From: Phoebastria nigripes | Taxonomy: Eukaryota > Chordata > Aves > Procellariiformes > Diomedeidae | Length of the DNA stretch: 64,000 nucleotides | Direction of reading: 5' to 3' | NCBI GenBank assembly: GCA_035582835.1 | Contig: JAYKAV010002810.1 | Location: 61,753 to 125,752, forward strand | Shown: one piece after another, positions 33,098 to 46,482 of the stretch | Position numbering within the stretch: position 1 is the stretch's first letter | How the letters are laid out: each line of letters opens with the position of its first letter | Made by a program: the position numbers and the translations under genes | The notes under the pieces: generated by a model | The model's database searches: none | What the model was told of the DNA's origin: nothing | The model's input: only the letters and a program-made list of their open reading frames with translations

Positions 33098-36000
33098 GCA
33101 TGTCTGCATTTGTGCAGCATCAGCTCTGACTCAGTTTTGTATGTTCATACTTAGTGACCACTGATAACTTTGAGCTTTCGGGCACAAGCTTCTAGCAATT
33201 TCAGGCAATGCTACTGTTTATCAGTTTACTATGTGGCATAATTTAGTACACTCAGTTATATTAGTGGCATGGTAAAATTGCCTTTCCAATTCCCCTCACT
33301 CCCCAAAAAAACAACAATTCACAAGTAAAAAAGTGACCTTTAGCAGCTCATAATTTGGAATAGATTACTAGCGGTAGTTAGGGTTGCTGTTTGAAACTAT
33401 AAATTACCATGCATAGATGGTAGCTAGTCATTTATTTATTTTTCCCTATAAAGCTTCCTGTTGCGTTTAAACTGTTGTAATCCTTAGAAGTGGAAGAACA
33501 CATGGGTATAAAAGTTGTCTTACTGTAAAATTACAAGACATGCACAGCCCTCATCAGATGCAGGAAAACCAACTTCCTGCTTTTTCTACTTCAAATATTA
33601 ATTAAACTAAATATATTTTTTTTTGTCTAGGAGAACGGCAGCAGTTATCACTATCTCCAGCAGTGCCATGTGAATGGTTCAAGAAGAAAAAAAGAGAACT
33701 AAGCTGCAACTTGCTATCCAAATAGAGATGTACTAAAGGGAACGTGATATGTTCAGATGAAATAAAACAGTTTTGCAGGCCCTCAGGAAATGCTGATATG
33801 GAAGCAGAGGTACAGAAGCAAAAATCCACAGTTGGTCTGGAGACTAGGGGCTGGGCTGAGCCTCCTGAAAGAGCAGCTCATATGATTGAAGTTAGCAAAA
33901 TCTGGGATATTTGCTTCTGTTCTCAATTTGATTTGACACAGACTCTCTCTGATTGCTGCATTTAAGGGTGAAAGACTTGCCTGTGTAAGGGTTTTGNTTT
34001 TTTCCAGTAATTTCTTTCTTCAAAGTCCTGCTCAGGGTGAGCCAGGCTAGATGGTGTCTTGTCTGGAACTTCTAGACTGATTATAATGAGAATCAGGCCT
34101 GGGCCTTTCATGTCGTGCAGAGAACAAGCCCAGGGTGTGCATTTCAAAAGGTGATACAGTGCTGTCCAGAAAGTTCAAATGATTTTTTTGTTTCAAGACC
34201 TTAACTAAATAAGACCATTCTTTAGCAGTTATTATGTCAATCAGCATATTTGCTCTGTGTGTGTACAATCCTCCTGCTGAAAATCTGAGTTCTTTGCTGT
34301 ACTAGGTACGAGAGTCTATTAGATCAAATGGAGGCAACTGCAACGGCATGGGGTTCAACAGTTCTTTATCTGGTTAAAGTTATATGCAATAAATAAAATT
34401 CTTTTCTCCTGTTGTGTTAGTTCTGAATTTGTTTTTGATATCTCCAGTAATGCCCCTACAAATTTCTGGATACTGCACTAAGAAAAGAAAGGGCTGGATT
34501 AAAGGTAATTCAATATAAATGACAGTGTTCATCTGCAGAAGCTTCAGTAGCAGAGATCAGAAATTTGTATATGTTAATTTTGTCACCTCTACCTGTGCCA
34601 ATTGCATGATTTTCCCCTTCTAACTGCACAGAATGTAATCCTTTGGGTTGAACAGTTAAGAGAGGCACAATTGGTGCTTTATTTCTCTACAGTTATCCAG
34701 CTTTCCTTCTCTTTCTTCTGTTTTCAGGGAGAAGAAACAGGTAATTTGAAAGCAAAATGTGAGCATCTTTGCCACAAGTGTCCTCCTTCTGACTGAATGT
34801 TTCTGAATGTTTCAGTTGAGGTGCAGGTAACAAATTCTTTATTTTTCCATGCAACTCTTCTGGATTAGTCTATAGTGCAGAATTTATGGGAACAGAAAAT
34901 AAAAAAATCAAAGATTGGTGTTATTTGTTTTTAAACAGCAAGATTTTCCTCAACTAAACCATAGCATAGATTTAATATTACACACAGGTTAGTGGAGCAT
35001 TTCCTACGTGGAGTACTCTCACCCTATGAAGAAAGTGAACAGAGAACATTGTTTCTTTCCTTCTACCCCTGTTCAAAGAGGTATTGGTCACTGGAGCAGG
35101 GGTGTAGACACATAGGGTGGGTAGGAAAAGCCAAGGAGAGTCAGCAGCCTGGAGAGCCACCAGCATTGACAGAAGATAGTGTTCCACAGTAGTCCTTTAA
35201 AGTACGGTGCTCACAGAGCCTCTGGGAGGTTGCTCAATTACTCCCTGCGGTCTCTGACACACGCAGGAGGAAGAACAAGAGTGTCAGGGAGATGTATGTA
35301 GGGAGAGATAGACACAGGTATAGCCTGAAAGTATACAAACTGTAAAAGTAAGTTCTGCAGAGCTATGTCACTGTGGGGGCAGTGGAGAGGGAATCATGAC
35401 AAATGAGAGCTCACAGCCTTAATGTAGCTTTTCTTGGCTTCCTACAAAATTTCTTTTATCCCCATCGGAGTTCTCTTTGCAGGTCCTGATGTATTGTTGA
35501 CCTTACTCTCACAGCTTAAATGCCTAATAAATTTTTTAATCCTTCCTCTAGATATAATTACAGGAAAATACTTTTAAAACACTGAATGAAACAGTACAAA
35601 CAAATCACAAGAGACAGAATTGTCACCCCATCTGGCCATCTAATATCTTCAGTGGTGCTTCTTATACTCTTTCAGAATAAGCTTGCTTTCTTCAGAAAAC
35701 AAACCCAAGCAGTAGAATGTCTCAGACTTGCATTCCTTGATCACTGTTCAAGGCATTGCTAGATATTTATCTGCCTGCCTTTGACAAAAAGTGGTGAGTA
35801 CTTGCTTTTTGCATTGTCTGCTGAACTTGATTCAGAACTACAATAACCACTTGTAACTTTCAAATAATAATTGAAATGGGTGCTACTGTTGTTTGAGTGC
35901 TTTTTAGTATGCTCAATCCAGTTCACCCAATTCGAGGCATAGATGAAGATGCAGGCTTTACAGAAGGAATCTATAACCTTGAGGAAAGAGGCACATAAAG

Positions 36001-37465
36001 AATACGAAAGTAGCTCAGTTACAGCTGATACAAGATGAAGATCCAAATGATATAGACAGTGCTGTTAGCTTCAGATGCCCCATCTTTTATTTTCCTTGGG
36101 GATCATCATTTAATTGGCTGCACTGTTTTAAGAAGGTGAATGAAGGCAGGTGATATCACAAATAATGTTTGTATTGGGAAGCGGTGAGATGTGACGGAAG
36201 AAATTAATGGGTGTTAGAGAAAGGAAGAAGGTGAAATGGAAGGATAAGGCACATGCTTTTTTTCTGTGGTTTTGCAGCTATTTTTGCTGTTGGGACACCT
36301 GGAATAATAGCTCAGACAAATCTGGGTATGCCAGCTTCCAGAAAACATTACCAACCTTTGCTTTTTTTCTTATTAACACCTGTTATTCAAAAGGCAGCAG
36401 ATGCAGAAGCTTGGAGTTCAATGGATGGCTCAGTTTGCTGTTCCTTGGGAATGGGCACAGACAGGTGTTCACTGAGGGGAATACATACACAGTTCTAGGA
36501 AATCTAGGGAAGCAGAGGAGATTGTACAGGAATAGCTGGCACAATGGAAGGAGAATAAAGATAAAACAGGAGACAGAGTAAAGGACGATGTGTGACAGGT
36601 GGCTACTGATAATTAACTTCAGTTTCAGCAGAAAGGGAGAATGGAAACCAAACAAGATATCAAAATGAGAATTAGAAGAGAAACTGTAGGAGGAGACATT
36701 AAGGGAGAGAGTCAGATTGACAAGATGGAGAGTAGCCTGAACAGGCAAGTCAAATCAAATAATAGTCAGTGCTTTTTCCTAATGATTTTGGTGCAATTTA
36801 CTGTGTGATATTTCATTTAGCTTTACCTGTCTTATGGTGACATTCAAGACATTTCTTTTTCCATGACGGTATGTGGTAAAGGTAAGGTGTGAAAGGAGTC
36901 TAACCAAGACGCATACTGCTATTCGGTGATTTGTTTCTTCAACAGTATTGGTTTGTGAGTCAAACTCTGTGATTACTGATATCAAGATTATTTGTCTCAG
37001 TCTAGATGTAACCACTTCCTTTCAGAGATCTGAAATAATTTTCTTACCAAGCTAATAAGTTCCGTTGGAACCAACATAAATTATTTTTGGCATCTTCCTA
37101 AAGAAGTTAGTTAGAGAAAATGAAGAATTGTTGGCACTAAATGCAGGGATGAGGTATGTTGTGTTGTCTCTACCAGCTACATGGGTAAGGAACTCAATCG
37201 ACATGTGGGAGAGTGAGATGGGTTTTTCAAAATAACTATGGGTGTCTACAGTGTGGGCAAAAGTATCAGAGGAATTCCCCTGGAATCCTTTTCTAGTCAG
37301 TGGATAAGTAGTTAATACAGTGGAAGGCAAAGCTCACTTGGTCAGATCAGCGACCCTAACTCCATTGCTAGTTTGGCTGAGATCTCTGCTGACCATAATA
37401 CTGGTCCTAAACAACAGAGTTAGAGACCGGGTAGGAGGAATCCCACTCATACTGCTGGGTTTTTC
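33098..37465. other. Mostly AT-rich unassigned DNA
   Basis: No gene recognised in about 4.4 kb. Frames at 36207-36581 (+, 124 codons) and 36383-36748 (-, 121 codons) overlap on opposite strands and lack domains. Undetermined base at 33997. Confidence 0.5.
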
Positions 37466-37540
37466 TTTTGCTTGGAGGGATTTGAACACTTATTACCTAT
37501 TTTGCAAGTGAGCAGATGAGCCACCCGGCTAGAGAGTGGT
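37466..37540 (-). mobile_element. tRNA-like SINE head or tRNA relic
   Basis: On the minus strand, TAGCCGGGTGG (37531-37521) fits the pol III A box at most positions, and TGTTCAAATCC (37488-37478) fits the B box at 10 of 11 positions. They are 32 bases apart, as in tRNA genes. A possible anticodon arm (ACTT, seven-base loop GCAAAAT, AGGT) lies between them. The acceptor stem does not pair and the base before the supposed anticodon is not T. It is therefore a decayed tRNA-derived SINE or a tRNA pseudogene, not a functional tRNA. Confidence 0.5.
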
Positions 37541-38912
37541 CTGGGACAGCTTTCTCATTCACCCACCTTGTATGCCGTCCTTAAACACCCAGATGCCACA
37601 GCATCACAGTGGGGGTGGGGTGGTGTACAATGGCCCACCTGAGTTCTTGCCCCTTCCCCCTCTCTCTTCTGTCTGTGGCTTCTCCACTTTGCTTACAGTG
37701 TTTACCTATGAATTGAACAACCCCTCCAGAATAGTCTGCTGAGGAATTTAGGGCTCTGTCTGGAGAATATGAGATGTGAGCTGATCCCTGATAAGATCTC
37801 TGATCTCAAGGGTGTTGGATAAAAAAGGCTCTTCCACTTCTTCTAGTCCCCAAATTCTTTCCCAGCTGGGCGAAGTCCATAAAGTTGATGCTGTCTGTGC
37901 AAGCGGACTCCAGAGGATTAGGAGGATGACATGAGAGGCTTGAGGCATAGAAAATAAAGTAAGGGACAGGGACATTAGTTGAAACTGAACATTGATCTAG
38001 TGGCGGCTTAGATGAAAGTCGAAAACCCCTCAGTGACAGAAGAAAGGAGAAAGGATAAGATGCTCTGTTTTCCAGAGTCCACAAGGTAAATAATCAATAG
38101 CATAATGTTTTGTGATCAAGCTTTTGCCATGTTCTTTTAAGGGAGGATCTAGAAACAGAATTCATACTAGTATTGCATTTCCTCATTAGGTCTTCTAAGA
38201 TGGGACTGTTTGCCTTTTTGAATATTTTAGGCCAGTGTGTACATCTAAGATGTAAAAGGCTCTTGCCATAAATAATCATCAGTGCTTTTGTATTCTTGCC
38301 AAAAATGTTTCTGTTTTAATCAGAGCTAAGTAGCTTTGGAAAGCTTCGGAACTTGATTAGAAAAGTTTAAAGGTGAGGATGTTTGCTTAAAATATACCAG
38401 CTTTTTAAAGTAATCTTTGCACACTGCTGACCCTTTTACCAGTTACTCCACCTAACTTTTTTTTCTTCTTTTTTTTTCCGTTAGGTGATGGCAATTCCGT
38501 GAAATCTGAGATTCTACCTAAGGCCAGGAGTGTGGAAGGAGCAGGGTGTTCTGATCACAGCTGACCTGTGTCTTCTGAGGCTTTGTTATCATCCTGAACT
38601 AAACAAAAAAGTAAGTGCTCTTAGGAAAAAGGAAGGTAACAATGTTAAATGGAATGTACATCTCTCTAACTCTCCTTGTCTTTACAAAGTGGTACCTAAG
38701 TTAAAAGAGTGCAGAGTCTCCCTCCAGAATGAAAATGATGCCTTTCTAGTCATCTGGCTGCAAATCAATGGTGAGTTCTTACAATGAAAGTACAAAAACT
38801 CTCTTAAACAAAATAGATTATAAGCTGGTGGTTATGCAAAAGGAAGGGTCACAGCAATCTAATAGTAATTCCCTTTTTTAATTTCAAAACCTAAAATAAT
38901 TGGACACATGTT
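37541..38912. other. Unassigned DNA
   Basis: No gene recognised. A T-rich pyrimidine tract at 38459-38479 ends in 'ccgttag', a splice-acceptor-like pattern, but the following sequence holds only an unremarkable 85-codon frame (38530-38787). Confidence 0.45.
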
Positions 38913-38962
38913 GCCCTCATTTACACCTGTGCAAATCCTGTTATATTCAGCAAGGCTTTACA
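38913..38962. repeat. Short ancient repeat fragment (TTTACACC type)
   Basis: CTCATTTACACCTGTGCAAA then 'tcctgttatattcagcaaggctttaca' resembles the 'atttacaccagtgcaaatcc' block of old amniote repeats. Too short for a firm call. Confidence 0.4.
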
Positions 38963-39480
38963 AAGAAGACAAAGCTCATCCCTTGCAAATTAAGAAATGA
39001 ACACATAATGAGGAAGAAATTGGTTGCCTTCCATTTCCCAAGGTATTCATTTTTCACTGATGAAAATTTTCTGAAAAGTCTTGTACTTTATACCTATCCA
39101 GGATTACAATCTCAACCACAGGCTGTAGGTACGCTGTTGCAGCCACCAAAGTCCACTTGGTGGTGTTTAGATGTTTGGTTTGGTACTAGTTGCTTACTGT
39201 CCTGGAAGCTGGGAAACATATCACTGTCCTCAAAGTGCAGGAGGTGTCCAAGGTGATATTTTGTTTCCCATTCCGTGCTGAAATATGAAGACAACTGGAT
39301 GCAGGTGTATTGTTCCTAGGAGACTTTGGGAGAGTATTTGAGACTGGGACTATGAAAACTGAGCATCCTAGACGTTTTCAGCAAGATGCTGTGAGACTCC
39401 TGTTATTTTAATGTACAGCCAGCTGTGACGAGCCAAAAAATAAGATGGATCTCTTAAGTACACTGAAGCTTTGANTGGAC
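38963..39480. other. Unassigned DNA
   Basis: No gene recognised. The 118-codon frame at 38900-39256 (+) begins inside the repeat fragment and has no domain. Confidence 0.45.
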
Positions 39481-39652
39481 TACTGAGCACCTCCCCCAGC
39501 TCCAATGAAGTGAACAGAAATTACAGGTGTGCAGTACCTTATGGATAAGGCCCTACTGGGCAATTTGTGCAGTGACTTACACCAGTGCAGAATCCCTAAA
39601 GGAAATTTAATGGTCTGAATTCACTTTACACTGGTCTAAGGGGCTGATTAAC
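39481..39652 (+). repeat. Ancient amniote repeat with TTACACCAGTGCA core
   Basis: Blocks in order: TGAGCACCTCCCCCAGCTCC (39484-39503), AATGAAGTGAACAG, a 'gataaggccctactgggcaatttgtgcagtgacttacaccagtgcagaatcc' stretch, and TTTACACTGGT (39625-39635). This follows an old repeat I recall from reptile and bird DNA. It is well diverged and non-coding. Confidence 0.65.
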
Positions 39653-40875
39653 AGTACACAAAGGGCAGTGCTTCAGATACTGACTTAAGGTACCAAAAGC
39701 ATCACACACAAAAAACCAAAATAGGCAGCTCATGTGAACTAGTTGTGATTTTGGAATCACGCAAACAATTAATGTGACTATGTGGCATTTTTTCAAATTG
39801 TAATTTCCTCTTCACTATTATTACAGCCCTTGAAAAGGGATGACAGTCTACTACCTTCAAAAAAATGTTGTCTCTAAATAGTAATTGCTTATTTGCATTG
39901 AATCCTTAACACTCTCTATCGTATAATTGCCGAAACGTACTGAAAAATTATTGAACATATTCATAAGCAAAAATAATATGACTGTCTTTTGAAGAAAAAT
40001 GTATCATCTCACTAATATTACTAATTGCATGTTTATTACAGCTTTGCCTGCAAAGATAATGAGGAAAATTGTACACAGGCTACTCTTAAATTACCTATTG
40101 GTGAACAATCTTTTTTTTTTTGTCTATCATGATTTTGCCCAAAAGTAGAATACAGTTTACAGTCTCATTCCTCCATCTACATTGTTTTGCTATCAGTTGA
40201 AATTTCAAATATTCTGTGGGAAGGCTTTTTATTTCTTCTTTTTTTTTTTTTTTGTTTTGTGTTTCATTATTGACATTTTTAATATATGCTTACAAGAAAA
40301 GCAAAGCAAGTACTTTACTGTGAAGAGTAGAATGCCTCATCCACATGCACCATAAACTGACAGCCTCACTGAAGCCAAGTAAATGTTGATGAAATGTCAA
40401 ACTTGAGATAATATTAATAATAAATTTTTCTATAAATATAGAGCTTAAAAGTAAAATATAATGTACCAGTGTGCTTATTGTCTTCGCTGCGCACATCCAT
40501 GATGAGAGACTAGCATAACTAACTTCTTATGTTTCATTACAAATAAAAGTCCTTAGACAGGTTTTCAGTGGTGGCTTTAACTGCCTTTTGAAGGTCTTTC
40601 ATTCCATATCATGATCATCACCTACGCTTTTTTTTTCCTTAACTTTCATTCATATATTTGTAATTTTTTTTTAGTGGAAAGTGCGTTATAAGTGGTATTT
40701 TAAAGCAGATTTCATTTGAATGAAACCAGGAAGTGGTGGTGGTTTCTTCTGTAATTGATCTACCTCAGACTTGTTCTCCTGTAAGGGTCAGAAGAACTGA
40801 AATGCTCTTGTTATCACAAAAAAGCTCAGTGTATGGCCTGTGCTTCTGGAGCAGAGGCCTTCATTTTGTCTAATG
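39653..40875. other. AT-rich unassigned DNA
   Basis: No gene recognised. T runs at about 40110-40120, 40238-40253 and 40629-40636. Confidence 0.5.
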
Positions 40876-40940
40876 TTTTCTAGCACAGTGAGTCTTGGTC
40901 TCTGAGCGGGCCTCTGTGGCACTCAAGCAGTCAATAAAGT
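40876..40940 (-). repeat. Family B ancient repeat fragment
   Basis: Reverse-strand counterpart of the element at 10485-10635. TTTTCTAGCACAGTGAGTC (40876-40894) and CGGGCCTCTGTGGCACT (40907-40923) fit the reverse complement of the 'gtagcacctagaggcccc...ccattgtgctagg' core. Confidence 0.55.
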
Positions 40941-43900
40941 TGAAAAGGAGGGGATTTGAATTGGGAATCTAGCCTCAAAATCACTTATAACCCATTTCTC
41001 TCAGAGACATTCAGTCCCTCATATTTTGAGTAGTATTTATCTAAAGTATATGCAAACAGTACTCTCTTTATCTTCCCAGAGTGCTTTGGGATTATCTAGC
41101 AAATATTTTTTCCTATAAATATTTTGGAAAATAAGGTAAACATTTACAGGAAAATAGCATACTGTTGTATTTTACTATAATTTAATATTTATAATGGTGA
41201 TAATAAAAAGGATGTAAAACTACCTAAAGACAATTTAAAATCCACCAGAAGTTTCACCTTCAAATGGCATCGAAATCTATAACATAAATTTTCAAGATTA
41301 ATTTGATTAAAATGCTGTCATAAGCAGATATTTTTTCCATATTGAAAATTTTATGGGTGGGTTAGAGAAAGAATATTTTAAGCATGGTATGTTGTCAAAA
41401 CTGCTTAAATAATTGTAGTGGACATCTTTAATAGAAGGTTGTACTTAAAGGTCACTGTTTTTACCTTATCGAAAGGTTATTCATCCCTAAGTATTCAAAA
41501 CATTGCTGTGTTAGCTATACATATCTCAAATGTTGAGCAATTGCTTTGATTAGCAGTTGGATATTGATAAGTAGTCCCTGAGGTAATTTGATATCCTGGG
41601 GGGATGAATGCTCAGAGAAACAGATTAAATCAGATTAGGAAATCATTCACCTGCCAACTCTTAGCACACAGCAGTTTCTGAGGCTGTGATCTGCAGTTAG
41701 CTTGGTGTAAATCAGTTTATTAGCTTGTATGAATGTTTAGGGTCTGTTTTACCACTGTTTCTGAATATTTCCTCTAACAGTGATGAATTCTGACAGATGT
41801 CTCCTTTTCAAATCTTTTTGCCATATTGGGGTATCTGGGAAAGAATTAGTGAGGGCCGACTAAAGAACCTGCAACAGATGATAAGGTACGTGTATACTGA
41901 GTGCTGTAGTTACGGTTTAAGCACAGTGTATTACTTGACCATAAGTGCACTGTTTTGCAATATGTTAATATTTTTTTAAATTCTTGATCATTCCCCCTAG
42001 AGATCTCTGTGGCAGACAAAGAATGTTACCATACTAACTAATTTTTCATCATCTGATAGCCTTGAATGTATTAGACTCGTAAAGACAGGGAAAAAACTTG
42101 GACAAGTATATAGGCCAAAATACTTGTTCTTAAAATAGGAATTTAAAAGCTATGTGGAATTATATAAAAGTTTACTTTACTTTATATCTTTGATATGAAA
42201 CAACTTAGCCAGTTATTTTAATACTTACAATAGGAAGACAATTTCATGTCTAACCTAGGCACTATCTAACCTGATTCTTCTGTTTCTCTTAGAGTTATCA
42301 ATATGATTATTAGTGCAGTTTTTTAGTGTCATTACTTTCTTCTGTAGTTCCTAGATTGTGTCTCTCTTTTCCATGGGAGGATTCTATTCTAACTTGCGCA
42401 AAATGTAGAATTCAAAGACATTCAACAATCCTTTTACAAAACACTATGTGGGAGGTGCAGAAAAACATTTCTTATTCATTTTGAAAATTTACAAGGCTAT
42501 TATGTGTCTCTAAACTCTTCAGCTATTTTGTACCTTTCTCTGAAATTACATTTTCATGCAGCTGATGCACCAAAGTTGTGCCTTAGAAGGGTCCCTTCTT
42601 AATGCACTGAATTTGCAAGTGACTAATCTTTGAGGAGATGAGAACATGCCACTCTTTTCTCTTGTTGGTTGTGTGAAGTCACAATTTCAAAGCACAGAGA
42701 ACTTTGCATTGCTCACAGGATCCAGAGTCTGTTTTACACTCTGATATGAGATCTGCTGTGAGAGCACAGCTGATGGGCTAGGGGGGTGGGGTTCATATTA
42801 AACATCAGAATGAAACCAAAGAGTTGCAATTACCCATGTCCTATAAAGACTCCAGAAATTATAAATCAGAATATTCATTACAGCTGGCATCTGACCCCAT
42901 TGTCTTTTCTGACGAGCAGGGTTTCAGTTCATGTTTCCTTTTAACGTTCTTTAATCTATAAGAATTTAGATGACCTGTGACTCTATTTTTGATGTCTGAA
43001 AATGAGTCCCATATCTTTTCTTTTTACCCCTAAGTATGAAGACTGGAATTCTAAGGGGATCACCTTGTATTTTTCTGCCTATAGAAAACAGTTTGGATTA
43101 TTGTTAGGTGGAGGGGAAAAAAAAAAGAAAAAAAAAAAAAAAAGGAAACCCAAGCATGATGAAAAATTAAACCTTCTAAATATATGGAAGGAAAACAGAA
43201 CATTAAAATGCAACTCAGATACACGGTCCTTAATAGCACAAAAAAATTTAAGATTAGGTTACTAACTCTGTGAACAAGCTATGAAACAAGCATGCTCATG
43301 CCATGTTAAGGGACTTCAGCGGATTGTGCTGTTCAGGGATGAACCTACCTGAAAACAGGAGAACTTTACAGGTCTGAGTTCTCACTGTCTTCACCAAACT
43401 AGCACCTATTGTCAGAAACAGCCTTGTCTACAGACAATGGATTTTATATGACCAAATACTTATTTAGACATAGCATTTTCTGGTAAGGTTACGTTGTGAG
43501 AGTTCAAATAATGATCTAAGGGCAGCTTTCATTTTGAGATGGGGTTATTTCAGCCCAAAATATAAATCTACTTTGTTTCAGGGATCTTTGGTCTTGAGGT
43601 AACCACAATATTTCAGTGGTGTTTGTTTTGTTTAGTTATTTTTTGGAAGAGATCAGGCACTGAATTTCTTCAATTATTCAACTTTGAGACCACCATAGTA
43701 TTTTTTTGGCCAACAGGGGAGGAGGACTGTCCTTTCTTCTATCTTGTTTGTTTGGTTTAGATTTTTTTTTAATTTGTAAATGACACTTGTACAAAGTAAA
43801 TGAGTAAATGCAAAGTAATTCTGTGTCCTCAGTGATGGCATTTGAATGCGTTGTCATCATGCAGGAATGACAACCGGTCAGTGCTCAAATATAGTAATGA

Positions 43901-43958
43901 AAAGCACATAGACTGTGAGAGACCGTTAGTAAAGGAACAGTGAGCAGAACTGAAAGCG
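40941..43958. other. AT-rich unassigned DNA
   Basis: No gene recognised in 3 kb. A-rich run at 43119-43144 interrupted by single G. The 87-codon frame at 43002-43265 runs through that tract. Confidence 0.5.
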
Positions 43959-44430
43959 GTATGCCACTGTATAAATAATGATGTTTCTCACGTCTTGAAC
44001 ACAATATGGCATTCTTGTTATCCCACCTCAGAAAGGAGCTAATAGAATAAAAAAGGGATAGATAAGAGCAACAGAGATGATCAGAGGTGTGAGATTAATT
44101 GAATAGACTATTACATTTCATCATGGAAAAGAGGGGTATGACTAAGGGGGGATATGTTAAGATGTGGTAAGTTGAAAGCTGATATGGTGATAGGTAAGGA
44201 ATGGTTATTCACTGACCTTCATAATACAAGAGGTTGGGGGTAACAAATGAAGTTATCAGGCTTGAAATTATCAGCTTTAAAAAACCAAACAAACAGAACT
44301 CAATGTGTAAAGTAAGTTGAAAAGTATGAACGACATTAAAATGAAATGGCTAAATTAATGGCGAATAGAATCATTGGCTGGAATCAAACGTGATGGTCTA
44401 GTTACAGCCTCTGGCTCCACAGGTCCCTAA
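43959..44430 (+). mobile_element. Ancient CR1/L3-like LINE, end of ORF2 and 3' UTR
   Basis: The order of blocks reproduces the end of ORF2 of old amniote CR1-type LINEs. CCACTGTATAAATAATGATG (43963) and a 'tcttgaacacaatatggcattcttgttatcccacctca' block come first. 'aagagcaacagagatgatcagaggt' follows near 44065, then GGGGGGATATGTTAAGATG near 44147 and CATAATACAAGAGGTTGGGGG (44220). Next are 'gaaatggctaaattaatggcgaatagaatcattggct' near 44344 and GATGGTCTAGTTACAGCCTC (44392). Many indels and stops, no frame. Much older than the 55.6-kb CR1. Confidence 0.82.
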
Positions 44431-46482
44431 ACTACTGTAGATTTGACAACATCAAGGAAGAGTGTGCCTACTCTTTGCTAAACATGTACTAGTGACCATT
44501 TTTAGACATAGGTTAATGGAGCTTTTTGTCTACCTCAGTGAGGAAGAAACTTCTTATGTTCCTGTAGGTCTTTAAGCATTATCCCTTTAGGAATTGCCAT
44601 CTTGTGCCCTTAAATAAAACCTCATTTACTGCCAGCTGCTGTCCTTCAAATTGATAATAGGACTGTGATCATAGCCTTCATTACTCTCTGCGTTCTTAGC
44701 CATAGCTCTGACAATTGCTATTTGTATTTTATCTGAGATTGGACAGGTGGTGGTTGATGTGTACATGTTTCCTTTTCCTCAGACTGACATGTATTTAATT
44801 TAGTTCTGGACTTTGCTCAGCTGCTTTGTTTTGCCGAAATGCTCCAGAGGGTGAGTCTACAGCCACAAATCTTTCCAGGTTTGTGTTCAATTTGCAAGTC
44901 CTATATTTGTAGCAGAAAAAAAGCGCTCTCTGTTCTCAGTGGGAGTGTTTGTCAGACCTTTTTTGGCGACAGCAATAAGTAGTTTATGGTCAATTTCATC
45001 TAACACTGGCCTCCCATAAATAAAGACGTGAAACCTTTTACACTCGTAGACTAAGGCCAAAGAGGCTTTTTCTTTTTGCACATATCAACACTTATGCATT
45101 TCAGACACTAAAAGAAAAAGAAGATATTGGTCTCCAGTTCTGTTTATGCTGCTAAAAGCCTATACTCTGACACTAACTTCTTCTGTGGACGTGTCCATAG
45201 ACGATTTACCTCTCTGTTTGTTGTACCTTTGGGCTGTCTGGGAAACTCTTAGAATCTGAGAAACTGAATGAGATCTTAGCTCAGGATTGTCTTGTTCATT
45301 GAACCTGGGGGTTAACACACCCTTAGCACTGGTTTAGATAGCTAAATGAGAAGCTAAGTTACCAAACTGAATTTACACTCAAAGGAATCTCTTCATTGTT
45401 TCCTTATAACTGCTCCTATTGGGAAATGCACATCCAGCACTGGCTTCCAAATACTGTGCATTTTTGTTGAGTTATCTTCTTTCCCTATTATATTGCTTCT
45501 GTTACAGGCAATTCATTTTTTTGTTCTGTGTTTGTTTGTTCTTCTGCCCATTAGAGTTCTTTCTTACTATATGTTGTTCTCCTTCATTTTCCACTCTCTT
45601 GCTCCCCTGTTTGAGCTACCTAAAATACTTGATTGTGTTCTTCTTTTGCTCCTCCAAACTAGAATCTCATCCAGGTAATATCCCTTTATATCATCAAAAA
45701 TGGATTGTTTTCTAATAAAACTGTTACCAATCACAGTATAAGCTGCAGTACAAGGAAATGAAGTCTCCCAACCAGCTGGAGTGCTTTTTGGGTTTTGGGT
45801 GGGTTGTTTTTGGTTGTTTTTTTTTTTCAAAATTATGTAGTAGGTCTTTGTAGCCTCATCAAGTGATAGACAATAGTTTTTCAGCCATTTCTCCTAGACT
45901 TTCCCATCTCAGTAGCAAGAAGGAAATATCCTATACTCTTCCCCATTTACTTTGGATGCATATATGAGTTCTTGTCTTATACAGTGAAAAGTGAGTGAGC
46001 CTTAATTGCTCAGTCAAAGAGCAAGTAACTCGATTAATCTAGCTAGTTTCTCTTCAGGAGACCAGTATGGGCATCACAGAATGGAGCTGAATAATTTGGT
46101 AGGTATCTGAGTTCTCATTTCTCTTAAAAACATCTTTAGAAATGTTTCTCATCTTTTTCAGTCCTCTGTCCTTCTGTTGAGTTTATACTTCACATGAAAC
46201 AATAGACATGACTTATTTTAACGCTATATTGGGCACTTTCTACCTCAGTGCATTTTTTTCTCCCCCATTTTTTGTCCAGTATATTTCTCCATAAGTTTAA
46301 TTCCCTCTGCCTGACCATTCATCCCTATGAACATCCGGATATAACCTGGTTACTATGACATTGAAAGCAACCTTGTGTCTGCCACAGCTTGTTTTCTAAA
46401 GTAATTTCTTGAGAACTCCAGTTTTGATGTCTATTCCTTGGGTCTCTTCTGAACTGTGTTTGATTGCTTGTGTCATCAGATG
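44431..46482. other. Unassigned DNA
   Basis: No gene recognised. The first few hundred bases could be further decayed LINE. A T/G-only simple tract at 45785-45827 is the reverse-strand type of the A/C tracts elsewhere. Confidence 0.45.
45785..45827 (-). repeat. T/G-only simple repeat (complement of CAAA type)
   Basis: Top strand holds only T and G, as TTTTGGG, GTTTT and a final run of T. It is the complement-orientation equivalent of the A/C tracts at 18746-18820 and 51798-51850. Confidence 0.8.

Noticed and set aside
36207..36748. 124-codon plus and 121-codon minus frames
   Set aside because: They overlap on opposite strands with no domain, and Phe/Ser/Leu-rich translations are typical of AT-rich DNA.
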